DNA of 64,000 bases from Paralithodes platypus (Eukaryota > Arthropoda > Malacostraca > Decapoda > Lithodidae): NCBI GenBank assembly GCA_032716605.1, contig CM064523.1:44402376-44466375 (forward strand), given 5' to 3'. A program made the translations under genes and the position numbers. Position 1 is the stretch's first letter; the number at the start of each line of letters is the position of its first letter. Under the pieces are notes generated by a model that saw nothing but the letters and a program-made list of their open reading frames with translations, made no database searches and had not been told where the DNA came from. This document shows positions 43,716 to 55,006 of this stretch, piece after piece.

Positions 43716-45285
43716 TTACCTAGCTCTATCCCAAAAGTCTTCTACTCTGGTACACATTTTACAAAATCTTATTAGCTGGGAATAATAACAATTATTCGTT
43801 ATTTTACTATCGATAATACTATTAGGGAAAGGAAAGTTGATTACGTTAAAATTAAAATCGTCAACTTTGTGGTATATTTTAAGTGTGCATTGTTCATTAA
43901 CAATCTGTATATTTATTTCAAGAATATTTTCAACATCATCATTTACGTTACCTTGTGTGAGGGGGATGGAATTTGTATAAATTTGTTTTGCGACTTGATT
44001 AAAATTTAACATATTACAAACAAGAATATCATCAATAGGCCTATATCTACTATTATTACTTAACAATTTAGCAAGTGCTAATTTTTCTGGAATGTTATTT
44101 TTCTTGCTACTGTCAACTAAGTTTTTCATAAATTTAAATTCTAAAGCAAGCAAGAATAAATCTGCAATTTATGGGCTAGCATTTCCACCCATAGGAATTC
44201 CTAATATTTGTTTGAAAATGTCGGGCCCGAATCTAACATAAGTATTCAAAAGGAGGAATATATGGGCATCTTTAAGTTTAGTTCTATCAAAATATACTGA
44301 ACTAGTGGGAGTAGAGCTAAGTGATGCATTATTAAAATATGAATTAACATTTATGTAACGATTACGACTACTTTCAAATCTGTCAAAATGCAAATCTATA
44401 ATAAAGCAAAGTTCTGAAAATACTAAATCTAAAGGCTAATTGGTATACAAAGTTGAAAAGTCGAAGCTATGTACTGAGGTAACTTTCCGCATGGTATTAA
44501 GTTTATCAATAACTTCTATTGAATTGTCAACACTCCAATAATAGTTAACGCAAGTTCTATTCTTGATGGTATTACAATATCTTTTATGAGTACCTTTAAT
44601 GTATTTTAAGCAATGTACGACATGTTTTGACAAAGTTTTAGTGGTAGCAAATTTTGCTCCGGCAATAAAGCGATATTTATAAGGTCTTTTATGAAATTTG
44701 GGTAACATGAATAATTTAACAATGCATTCATTCTTATCAGAAAGTTTAATATCAAAGGTTATATTTTTATTAGTATGTTCATTAACTAAATTATCAACAA
44801 TTAAATTTTCCTGAATTTCATAAACAGAAATACCGCAAATAATTTTATGAAATTTATTACCTTTAATGCCTAGTTCTTTTTCATGTTTTCTAGATACAAT
44901 TTCTTAAATATGAAGCTATTGTTATTGCTGGCTTTATCTACAGTAGTGATTACAAAATGTTTATGCAAATGTATTAAATATTTTTTAGGTTTATTATAAT
45001 TATAGTTTACAAAATCAGAAAGATTAAATTCATTTTTTAAGAACACTTTATTTCTAATTAATTAATCAATAATTTTGACCATGCTTCTAGCTCCCTCCCA
45101 TCGCAGCGTTTAGTTTTTAACAATTTATCTTTTAATCTATTAACTGAAAAAGGAATATCTTTTAAAATGTTGTCAAATGTTACTTTATCCTTCCAATTCT
45201 ATATTTAACACTTTTTTGACATAGCTCCGCTAATTTGTCGTTTGCAAATTGTTTAACTATTTCTAAATTTTTCTACTATTTCTAC
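43716..45285 (-). pseudogene. Decayed reverse transcriptase of Penelope-like or related type
   Basis: Three minus-strand segments and the decayed DNA before them form one RT. The N-terminal part (about 45260-44720) has HFVITTVDKASNN, the usual VPADKA box of this RT group. Then MLPKFHKRPYKYRFIAG and VHSFDFSTLYTN (motif A) lie in 44708-44436, LGIPMGGNASP (in place of PQG) in 44393-44169, and PIDDILVCN (motif C, DD kept) plus YYSQLIRFCKMC in 44153-43716. Frameshifts and stops separate the parts, and no GIY-YIG endonuclease is visible. LGIPMG plus DKA and SQLIR define a well-known animal RT family close to Penelope-like elements; the exact name is uncertain. Confidence 0.75.
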
Positions 45286-46495
45286 ATCATGGAATCTGAA
45301 GGTAAATGCGGGGAAGAGCAATGTTATGGTCTTCGAAAGGGGTGAAGCCACAGAGTGAGAGGTGAAGTTGAATGGTCAGGCTATGGAGATTGTCAGCTCA
45401 TTTAACGCCCTAAGAGCGGGCCCGTGAGTAACTTCTACTACCCGCCAAGTGGGTAGTTTTACCCTAAACGACCTTGTTTCCGTGTTCTTTTTCATGCATA
45501 AACAATAGCCAGAGCGTAATACAATTATGTATTCCTGAAAGGGCATAAATTGAGCTTTCGAATTACACCAGAACCATCCTTCTACGACCATGCGTTCTCT
45601 TGCAACGATCGTGCAAGACGAGTGCAAAATCCCTAAAATATGGTAATATCCTTACATAATTCCCTGTGTAGCGAGGCAGTGAGTGTGGATGTGTGTGGAG
45701 GGAACATCAGTAGTCGTGCGGGACCTGTGCCGAGCGGTCATGAGCCGATCTACGCTCCTCCCATCGCTCGTCTCTCTCTCAGAGCCATTATTGCTCAAAA
45801 ATTGCACACAGACTTAAGTCGGGCCCGGCCACTTAGTCCTTGGTTCTCTTGGCCGACTTAAGTCGGGTCCCGCTAAACAAGGGTTTAGTATCTGTGCAGT
45901 GTGTTGAGTAAAGATGATACTATGGATGAAGAAGTGCGGGACACGGTGTAACAGGGGAAGAGGGTTTTAGGAATACTGAAAGCAGTAACAAGACATAGGG
46001 TGGTCAGTATGGAAGTGAAGAAGTCCTTGCATGACAGTGTGGTAATCCCGACACTGAATTACGGAAGCGAAGCATGGATGTTGCTGGAGAGACTCAGACC
46101 AAGAGTGAAATGGGTGGAAATGAGTTACTTGACAAGTGCGTGGTGAGTTACATGGAGGGATAGACAGACGAATGAGGAGGTAAGAAGGAGGTGTGGTGTG
46201 GAGGTAGATGTGGTGGAAAGTGTGAAAAGGAATACCTTGAGATGGTTCGGCCATATGGAACGTATGGGAAGTGAGAGAATAACTAAGAGGGTGTATGAGA
46301 GTGAGGTGGAAGGACAGAGAGGGAGATGTAAACCGAAAGAGAGGTGGAAGGATGGAGTGAAGAAGTATATGGATGAAGGCGGTGCTGGTTGGGAGGAGGG
46401 GTATCGACTGACTGGGAAAAGAAGGTGCATGGGGGCGTTTCGTTCGTGGCCAGCCATTCGGGGATCACAGCGTCAGGCAATGGATAGATAGATAG
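45286..46495 (+). pseudogene. Inner LINE (family D), RT C-terminal part and (GATA)n tail
   Basis: It resumes the LINE begun at 37642: LKVNAGKSNVMVF-like at 45298, interrupted by MITE B4, then YLCSVLSKDDTMDEEVRDTV, LNYGSEAWM, NTLRWFGHMERMGSERI and RGRCKPKERWKDGVKKYMD. Several stops are present. It ends in GGATAGATAGATAG and the second copy of the 19-bp target duplication (46496-46514). Confidence 0.85.
45402..45887 (+). mobile_element. TTAA-flanked MITE, family B copy 4
   Basis: It starts after TTAA (45402-45405) with CGCCCTAAGAGCGGGCCC and ends CGCTAAACAAGGG followed by TTTA, a mutated TTAA. Removing the element and one TTAA restores an uninterrupted LINE D reading frame across the site, which confirms the borders. 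It has the same interior blocks and paired GACTTAAGTCGGG motifs as copy 3. Confidence 0.88.
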
Positions 46496-47455
46496 ACCTC
46501 CAGTCCCATCCATTCCTACGCAGACGACTCTACCTTACACTACACAATTAGTTTTCCTGAACACCCCAGCCAGCAATCCCTCAAAAACAAACTTAATGAA
46601 ACCATGCAATACCTATCTTCTGATCTAGCTACTATTTCAATTGGGGCAGAGAAAACCTTGTTGCCTTTAATGCTTCCAAAACCCAATTTCTTCATCTTAC
46701 TACCCGTCCGGAACTCCCAGAGGACTATCCCTTACACTTCAACAATCCAAAAATCAATCCTTCATCTTCTCTCAATATTCTCGGTGTCCCTTTTTCTCTG
46801 CTCTCACTTGGAAGGACCATATTACAAGTCTTGCTAAGGCAGCCTCCCAGAAGCACGGTGTGCTCAACCGCCTCATGGGGTTATTTACCCCTGCACAGCT
46901 TCTTGCTCTGTACAGGGGCACAGTGCATCCTTGAATTGAGTATTGTTCACATGTGTGGGGAGGATCCTCTCACACAGCACTCCTCAACACAGTAGAAAGG
47001 AAAGCCTTTTGTATCATTAACTCCTGTCCACTCATCAACTCTCTCCAATCTCTCTCTCTTCGCCGCAATATTTCATCTCTCTCGCTATTCTATCGTTACT
47101 ACAATAATTAATGTTCCTCAGAGCTTTCTCAATGTATACCACCTCCTCTACGTAGGGTACAGTACCCATCTTGCAACACAATACCACCCCTAATCTGTGC
47201 AACTCTCCAACCCAAGAGTGAAACGTTATTCTTAGTCTTTCTTCTATTCAACTGCTGAGGTCTGCAACTTTCTCCCAGAATCAGTCTTTCCCTCTTCCTA
47301 TGAATTAAATTGCTTCAAACTCCATGTGTCCAGGCATTTTGGCTTGAACGTCCTTTGATTTTGGCCCTGTCACTCTTTCAACTCTACGGGAGGCACTTGC
47401 TACAAGCATTTCTGCCTTTTATCTTCCTCACTCACATAGAAAAAAAAAAAAAAAA
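46496..47455 (+). pseudogene. Outer LINE (family E), RT C-terminal part with poly(A)
   Basis: It begins with the duplicated target (TSSPIH), then SYADDSTLHY, the RT motif C. Decayed thumb and C-terminal segments follow (NETMQYLSSDLATIS, and LALYRGTVHP-, EYCSHVWGGSSHTALLNTVE- and INSLQSLSLRRN-like pieces in shifting frames). The 3' end is a 16-A tail (47440-47455). Frameshifts and stops make it inactive. Confidence 0.83.
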
Positions 47456-47546
47456 TCCCATCGCCCTCCTATTTCCTCTGGTAGAACAGGTGACCAAGAT
47501 TGTCATTCTGCTGAACGGGCGAGAGTACAACGACTGACATTTGTTT

Positions 47547-47550
<4 letters not shown>

Positions 47551-47613
<63 letters not shown>
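47551..47613. repeat. (GT)n microsatellite
   Basis: About 31 perfect GT units. Confidence 0.97.
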
Positions 47614-47615
<2 letters not shown>

Positions 47616-48086
47616 CTCGGGCAAAGTAAAACAGAAAACACGTAACGCCAAATATTGTTATCCATTTGGGGCTGTGTGTAGCTAATATACCTATTTTATA
47701 TTGTAAAACACAGAAAGTATCACATAGTAAGAATAGTTTGTGTATGTTTATAAAATATTGAGTGTTTATGTGTGCTATATCGAGTTAACCGTGCAAGTAC
47801 TTGGATACATACATTACTAGATATGTGTCAATTAAAGTGCATATGTTTATAAGCATGAGGGTAGGCTATATATAATGATCACATTGTTTTACTTTATTCA
47901 GTTACGTTGTGTGTTTATATAATTATGTTATTCTTCAATTAGTTGTGGGGATGTTATTATGGTGTGTGTTGAATGTTTATGGTATATATTTATGGGTAAG
48001 TGAACATATCTGTATGACAGTGTTTACGACGTTATGTGTGTGTGTTTGTGTGTTTGGTTATGTATGTATGTATTTACTGTACGTAT
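47614..48086. other. AT/GT-rich non-coding DNA
   Basis: Degenerate GTATGT and GTGTGTTT phrases; no gene seen. Confidence 0.4.
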
Positions 48087-48412
48087 GTATGTACTCAGGC
48101 ACATACCCCATAGCTGTGGGTGGCCGACTCGAGACAGAACCAGAAGAGAAATAACAATAAAAACAATAAATAAAACAACTCACATACATCTAGGTCGCCC
48201 AGGAGAATACCCAGAGACCAAGAATCACAAAGTCCTCCAGTAATCGCTAGGTCCCAGACCTCCTGGAGAGGTTCCGGTCTCAGCAGGCAGACACGCAGCG
48301 GAACGACACCACAATGCCCGCCCACATTACTTTGAGGCATGGCTCTTCATATATACCGGCACCCTGGGCCATGAGCCTGATAAACTATATTTCTAGTCAA
48401 ATTGGCGCCCGA
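48087..48412 (+). mobile_element. Possible solo LTR with adjoining primer-binding site
   Basis: A segment of different composition starts TGTACTCAGGCAC after a GTAT repeat and reaches CTAGTCA near 48399. AAT and TGGCGCCCGA follow (about 48403-48412). The last ten bases equal the start of a tRNA-Lys-type primer site, and TATATACC plus GATAAACTATA could be promoter and poly(A) parts. No gag-pol follows and no second LTR is seen, so this is a low-confidence call. Confidence 0.3.
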
Positions 48413-49490
48413 TTCCTTCTCCCTACGACTGTGTTATGACTCATCTACTCACAAGCATTCTCCATTCATTCCTATTAATTAACACTTCTTATACCTGAGT
48501 GGTGGAGAGGGTGAAGGAAGGGGAGGATATTCGTAATATCCCTTGTATCTCCCATATAAAGCAATATTATTGTGCCACATGTTGATTGAGCCATGTGCAT
48601 ATACAAGACACATGTGAGGAATCAAGACCCAGAATGTAGGTGTAGAGAACAAGTTTGTAAAGAATAAAGTCAAATACATAAGTCGGGACTGAGAGCGGGA
48701 GGACGAAGGGAGGGAAACATGATCTCCTCCGCCCATGATTGCAACATGATTGGTGGTTGTTTTGCGTTCGCCTCCTCCTCTTTCCAATATTTACATAGTA
48801 GAGATTTTCTTGAGGCCTATCATATTTTACGGGTTAAGTGAGCGGGTCCTCAAGCAACAGGGATGGCTAAGACTTGAACAGTACACAAATATAGTATACA
48901 AGGTATTATTAACTAAGTTCCAAATAGTGTGACAATATACTTAGGAGACAAGAACTTAATAGAGTATTGACTAAACTAACATACACTGAATAACTGAAAG
49001 TGAGAATCAATAGTAATGATAGTGGCACAAGAAAGATGGGTAGAACCTGTGGAATACAATAAGATATTATCTATATATATCAATGACGGACGTCTTACTC
49101 CCCTTAATGAGGGTGGCCATAGACAGAAGGCCCCCAAGTGGACATATCCGCTGTAAGAGGGACAGCCCATGCCAGTTTACTGAAGGACTTACAGGAATGA
49201 CCCCTCAATTTAGGACCCGTCCGACCCCGAGGCCCTCTACGGTATGTATCGTTTTAGCACAATTTTTCTACAGTAGTATTCGGCTAGTCCACCCACTAAC
49301 CTGCTTAACCCTTATGTAAGCACTCCGGATTTGTATAAGGTTGTCTCCCCTAGATGGGTTGCCGACCAAGGCTAACAAGTCCCATCCACCCGAAACAGAT
49401 AAGATATTTTGACATGGTGAAAAGGGACGGAAGCTAGCTAAGTATCATGTGTAAGTAGCATGGTTTTGTTACGGAGGCTTCCACGTTAAT
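48413..49490. other. Non-coding DNA, unassigned
   Basis: No domain-bearing frame, RNA gene or repeat with borders is seen. Confidence 0.4.
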
Positions 49491-49494
49491 AGAG

Positions 49495-49575
49495 AGGTAT
49501 CCTGACCAGGATTCGAACCCACTTACCCCAGGTATATGTGAAAGATTTGGGCACCATAACCACTCGTCCATGAGC
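49495..49575 (-). mobile_element. tRNA-derived SINE or tRNA pseudogene
   Basis: On the minus strand, GGACGAGTGGTTATGGTGCC (A box, Ser/Leu-tRNA-like) and GGGTTCGAATCCTGG (B box) are spaced as in a type-2 tRNA. The acceptor ends do not pair cleanly and the anticodon loop is not normal, so a working tRNA is unlikely. Confidence 0.65.
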
Positions 49576-49693
49576 GTATATAAGGAAAGCAACCATAGTT
49601 CTTATTTGAAGAACAAGGTTATAGTCTCGTGGAGGACTATGCCGTCGAACCCGTGGCGAGTTGCTTAGGCTTCAACCATGACTATTTTACACT

Positions 49694-49708
49694 CCCCCCC
49701 CCCCCCCC
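49694..49708. repeat. C15 homopolymer
   Basis: A run of about 15 C's in non-coding DNA. Confidence 0.9.
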
Positions 49709-49778
49709 TCCGCCAACTTGGCTAAGTGATACGATTTTTAATCGTGCTGGTACTATTATGAAACCTCTCTGAATGACA

Positions 49779-49835
49779 AATATCTAATGATGTCGGACCT
49801 CTCTCACAACCTGTCCGACATCATCATTAGATATT
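49779..49835. repeat. Strong 20-bp hairpin
   Basis: AATATCTAATGATGTCGGAC is followed after 13-14 bases by its inverted copy, which carries one extra ATC triplet. The stem is about 20 bp. It may be the core of a tiny MITE. No function is assigned. Confidence 0.8.
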
Positions 49836-51990
49836 CCACGTTAATCAAATATATTCAAGCCAAGATTCACATAGATGGACTTGTTCATAAAACTAAATAA
49901 TAAACCGATTTGGTCAATGAAAGTAATGGATAGAGTGGATACTGTATAAGTTTGAGTTTAATTCCGAGGATCACAAGGATATATAATCCCAGGACTGATT
50001 ACTTCTCGGTGTGGTAGGGGAACGCTGGGTGATGTCCTTTTGTTTCACGCCCACTGCAGGTGCAGGGGCATACATTATTTTGCGGTTCTTCTTCTTCACA
50101 GGGCAAGTCACTTTGGTAGAGTATTTACATACTACTTCCTCGACAAGTCTTAATCAGGTACACTGTGAGGTGATTTTGTTGTGTCAGGATACCTAGACAC
50201 CTCGTTTATGCGAGTGTTTCCGACCCACAGGACACCTAATGGGCCCGTCAAGAGACTATACGGGACCGTGATAGGAATTCAAGACATCATTTTTGCTGAA
50301 AGGGTACTTATTCGACCCTCCACAGGATACCTATTTGAGTGAGCTTGTGTTGGTGAAAGTGGGCGGATGGGTGCTGGTCCGGTTTAGAGTTATGTCCTGA
50401 TTATTTTCTTCCTGGGGGTCCCAGGGCTGAGGGCATGAAAGTCTTTCTTGTTCCCTCACCTGCGATCTGACTTTGTGTCGTATTGTTTCTGGTGAATCAG
50501 GTAGAGGTGAGAGGGGGAGCAGCAGTACAGGTAAGACTGGCTGGGTATTTCCTGAGGAGCCGGAGGGCGGAGCGGGTGATGTAGCAGCTGGGGGCAGGAC
50601 TTGTGATTTCAGCTGCTTCGCAGAGGATGGTACTTGTGAGGGGTACTGTGTTGTTTTTATGAGTATGCTGGTGTTGAGGTGATGAATGCAAGGCGTGCTG
50701 GCCTATCTGTGGGTTGAATTGAGCATAGCAAAAAAAATATATACTGTGATGAAAAGATGGGGTGTGTGTGTGGGGGGGGGGGGGGGAGGTGACAGTGGCA
50801 GTGAAAATAATGTCCACCCCATTGACCAGCTTAATAGGACCCAACAGAGCATAGTAATCACTATACCACACAATTAATGGTGCACATAGTTCGTCAGAGG
50901 GGACATGGGGATTGATTTTTGCTGGTGATCATAACACAGTATTAATTTTATTGGGTTCTAAAATGTTCCGTTCCAGCTATATATATTTGATTCACTCAAG
51001 AAACACAAACAAATGTTAACACAAATCAGTATACATTCGCACCTTCTCATTCATAATCCTCCACTTTTCCTTCCTTTTATTTCAGACAGGATATACACAC
51101 TCCATACGCATGCCAACACACATACGAAACATGCATGCAAACTTCCATGCACGCACATATCTACATTGCCCATACACATATAAGCATGCAAAACCCACGG
51201 GGCATCGACACTGACGAGTTTAACAAACTGAAGAATACAATGAATCATTGGCTGAATAGAAATTTTATGTACCCGCAGGTGTTACTTCTCAATGAATACA
51301 GTGGCGGCTGAGTTAGCGGCAGCTGGCGTACATCTCACTTATCCAGCCTCAGATCGGCTGTTCAAGGTGCTGTTGTTTGTTCTTCGGTGCCAATGAGGAG
51401 ACACTGGTGGATTGCGAATATGTCAAATATTCTTCGTAGATTAGCGGTAATGTCGAATATTCTTTTGGTTAGCCTAACACTCTATCGCGCTCTTTGAATT
51501 AAGTTAGTTTAACCCTATAAATTAAATAATATCTCTATAAAGTTAGCCTAGTCCCCTAAATTCAAATTATGAAACCTAACAAAATTATATTGTTTGTGAT
51601 TTGCTATGTTGGCCTAACCACAAATTAACCATTGTCTTAGTCGACTTCCAATGTTTGAATTTCAGAAGATATATTAATTATAAATGTTTTGGCATGTGTG
51701 CTATCCCTTTGATGTATATAACTATGTTTTTCTAGCTTTACTATCTTCCTGGTATACCATCGCTCACGTTTTTGGTTAGGTCCGAACCGAGTTTGATCGG
51801 CAGGAGATATTCTTTACTTGTTTCAGGCAATTTGTACTAAGCAGCCCCCATTTGCATATGAGTAAAGGTGGCATAATGGATGCCCTAGCCCAAGCAGACA
51901 CAGGTGACTAAATAGGAAGCCGACCAAAATGAATTGTTGCCGCTTTATACATGTAACGCCAATTATATCAACTCAGTGATTGCGAGCATA
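49836..51990. other. Non-coding DNA, unassigned
   Basis: No gene recognised. It contains a G15 run (50772-50786) following a GT stretch, and short open frames without motifs. Confidence 0.4.
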
Positions 51991-53234
51991 CTAAGGACAT
52001 AACTGCGGCAATTGTCATATGACAATCGCCAAAAAATCTGCATACTACGTGGCCTGACAGGCAGGCAAACGAGTTAACTCCTTCAGACATATTATGTTCC
52101 AGTAAGTCCATGGAGGCGGGAGCCCGGTATCATTGCCACTGCACCACACAACTGTCAAAACCACACTGTTGACCGTTAGAATTGTCGGAAAACCTGGGGT
52201 TGCCACCAACCGACAGATTTTCATCTAACTTACCAGACTTACTGAGCTCCATATGACGCTAGGGCGTCATATAAATTATTAAAGAGCTATGTAGATAAGT
52301 CCATATGACGCTCTAGCGTCATATGAGTCTGAAGGAGTTAAAGCAGTGCGGAACCACTACATTCAAAGCCCAGCATACCAGGGCGAACACTGAGGTAATC
52401 TCACAGCATCTCCCACTCCTCTGTAGACTTGGAAATAGCGAAAACTGCTCTAAACCGCTAATTTTGACTGATTTTGCGCCACCTTTGCAAAATCGTTACG
52501 ACAACCAATGGTTGTACAGGCAAGAGTCTGGTGTCATTGGAAAGGTCTATTCCTCTACTTACAGGGGTATATAATTGAATTACGTTCTAGTTGTTGTTGT
52601 TGTTGTTGTTCCACAGGCTGTCTGGCCGAACAGTCCCAAGGTCCCGAGCAAGGCCAATGCATAAACGAGTGCCCCCACAAAACCCTCCCTACCTACCACT
52701 AACAAAGCCCGGGTGACCGAAGCCACTCCAAGGCAGGGAGCTGAGGAGGGTGCAGAAACGCCCGGGAAACCAAAGTCCCACCCAGGGCCCTGTGCCCCTC
52801 AGCAATTATGAAGGACAAGTTGAGGGGCAAGGGAAAAAATGTGACGCATTGGCTCCCAATCTAGGGAGGTCAATCCACGGAAAAGACGCCGTCACTTGAG
52901 ATTTAGAAGATATATAAGTAAAAGGAACAGTCAGAGTAAGGTATGGGTATGGCAGAGGTCGCTCAGCTCTCACTCAGATAGACCAGCCCATCACCACATG
53001 ACTAGAACCCAATCCTCTAAGCATCAGCTAGGAAAGGCCCTAGAGAGCCGCCTTTGGCGGGGGGATAGCTCCCCTATTTCAACTCCTTTCGGGGTTACCT
53101 GCCCTTACGTTCTAGTTCTTGTTTATACATGAAAATGTGCAGGTAATGCAGGTCACTTTTTGTTCAAAATCCCTGTACGGTACAGTGCATACCAAGCAAT
53201 TGTCATAAGACAATTGCTGTAGTAATTGTGTTAA
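51991..53234. mobile_element. Candidate 1.24-kb TTAA-type non-autonomous element
   Basis: Both ends carry the same palindrome-bearing terminal repeat: left CTAA then GGACATAACTGCGGCAATTGTC, right inverted TTAA then CACAATTACTACAGCAATTG. The match is good from the tenth base inward. The palindromes GCAATTGTCATAAGACAATTGC and GGCAATTGTCATATGACAAT form hairpins at each end. The interior has no ORF with a domain, a (TTG)n run (52591-52608) and a block (52490-52590) similar to the core of MITE family B (TGGTGTCATTGGAAAGGTC). TTAA against CTAA implies one mutated duplication. A smaller MITE is nested at 52074. Confidence 0.6.
52074..52341. mobile_element. 260-bp TTAA-flanked MITE with palindromic subterminal motif
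   Basis: TTAA (52074-52077) then CTCCTTCAGAC; at the other end GTCTGAAGGAG then TTAA (52338-52341), an 11-bp perfect inverted repeat. Two hairpins lie in the right half: CATATGACGCTAGGGCGTCATAT and CATATGACGCTCTAGCGTCATATG. Non-coding. It is nested in the larger element. Confidence 0.85.
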
Positions 53235-53355
53235 AGAGAACCAAGAAGATACCATCCATTTAGTGGACATCTTTGGAGTAATAACCAGTTTATAGGAGAA
53301 ACTGTGTAAAACCGAAGATCATTCTCGATCCAAGCATAATATGGCATCAAGGTGT

Positions 53356-55006
53356 TAAATTGCCGCACCTAACTCTGCCCACCTTTGCCGGCGACTCCAT
53401 ATTATGGACTGGGTTTTGGGATATGTTTTGATTGGGTGCGCAAGAAGGCTGACTTAAGTGCAATTCAAAAGCTGGCATATAAAAGTGTCTCGTTGAAATT
53501 GCAAGTTATGCCCCCGCCGTAGAAGTACTCAAGGAAACCTTTGGGCATCCCGATAGAGTGAAGGCAGCATACTTTATGCATTTCAATGACCTTTCTCCAC
53601 CTAAGTGCCAAGTTGCAATATGGTTCTACTTCCAACCAAATATTGGTACGTACTGTACTTAGTGGTTCATATGCGGCAGCCACTTCCAGCTCCAGCACTG
53701 AGGTTGTTACAATACTCAAAGTGGCAGTAACCCCAGTAGATCAGTATATGTCTACTGGACAATTCCATGTAAAGAAGAATTAAGTGCTTTGTAGGATTTA
53801 AGCCATATTGGTATATCACCTAAAGTACATTCACAAAACGACTAGCTTTGACTATATATGAGGAAACCGTCGTGTACGATCCTGAGTCAACAGTATCAGG
53901 TACGTCTGCCCTGGATAGAATTATAGGGACAGTTGCCCACCAACGAAGGTTTGACTGTGGATAGATTACGAGGACTCCAGAAGAGATTTATTACTGAGTC
54001 TAGATTTTGTTAACCATATTCGTAGGTAATTTCTCACCAATTGTTTTATCGAGGAGGTGCCTTTCGATGACTCTGATTCTGTCACTATCTGGCGCATCAC
54101 AGTATCGTGAAGGAAAGCAGGACTACTCCGGTGCGCATTGGGTTTGATTGTTCCGCTAAGGTTAATATGTACAAACCTAGTCTGAATGACTGCCTACACA
54201 CGGGACCATCTGTGGTACCGGATTTAGTTCAAGTCTTGTTACGATTCCGTCTGCATCAGTATGCGTGGGTCAGTGACATCGAGAAGGCTTTCTTGATGTT
54301 GAAGCTGCATGAAGACGACAGAAATTACACTAGGTTTATGTGGCTGAAGCAACCTCTTCGTTTGGATTCACCTCTACGTTGTTATCAGTTCAGAGTTGTA
54401 CTGTTCGGTGCTACTTGCTCTAGTTTCTGCTGAACACAACCATCTTAAAAAAGCTTTCCCTTCTCAATGTAGACCCACTGCTGGTGCAGGAAGTTAGAGC
54501 CTGGCAATATATCGATAATCTCCAAGGTACTGGAGACGATGAAGATTCCCTTGTCGGTGCACATAGAATGGCTCGATAAGTTATGGACAATGCCCACTTG
54601 TTCATACGTCAATGGGCTGCCAATAATCACGTATTGAGAAGGGTGTTACAAAAGAATGGTGTTGCTGCTGAACCGCAAGAACTGGTGACAGTTCTTGGGC
54701 GGGTATGGAAGACGACTCCTGATTCTCTTTCTTTTAGAGTTCAATATACTTCGGTTGAGCTTGTTACAAAGTGTGAGTGTTTGAGATTTGCTGCCAAACT
54801 CTTTGATTATTTTGGTATCTTGTTGCTAGTGTCCATAAGGTTTAGAATATTTTTTCCAGCAATCTCTCTGATGACCTGAAAACTGAATGGCTGGAAATTG
54901 TAGCTGATCTGGTTCTTTGTAGTTGTATTAAGTTCGCACGGAGAACTGTGTATGGTCATACAGTATCCCTTCATGCATTTGCTGGTGGCAGCAGTATTGC
55001 TTAAGC
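53356..55006 (+). pseudogene. Decayed second BEL/Pao element, internally deleted
   Basis: A relative of the 26991-35022 element with no LTRs left. Gag fragments come first (LPHLTLPTFAGDS, TGFWDMF, EVLKETFGHPDRVKAA). Then a jump to the region before the RT (LSGSYAAATSSSSTEVVTIL, VAVTPVDQYM) shows that most of Gag and the protease are lost. The RT is best kept at 54107-54433 (TTPVRIGFDCSAK, LNDCLHTGPSVVPDLVQVLL, WVSDIEKAFLML, FRVVLFGAT), then QYIDNLQGTGDDED and the thumb region with stops. It fades out at an RNase H-like HAFAGGSS near 55000. No SGNH ORF is visible. Confidence 0.85.

Noticed and set aside
47432..47665. His-Thr repeat ORFs on the minus strand
   Set aside because: Translation of the (GT)n microsatellite.
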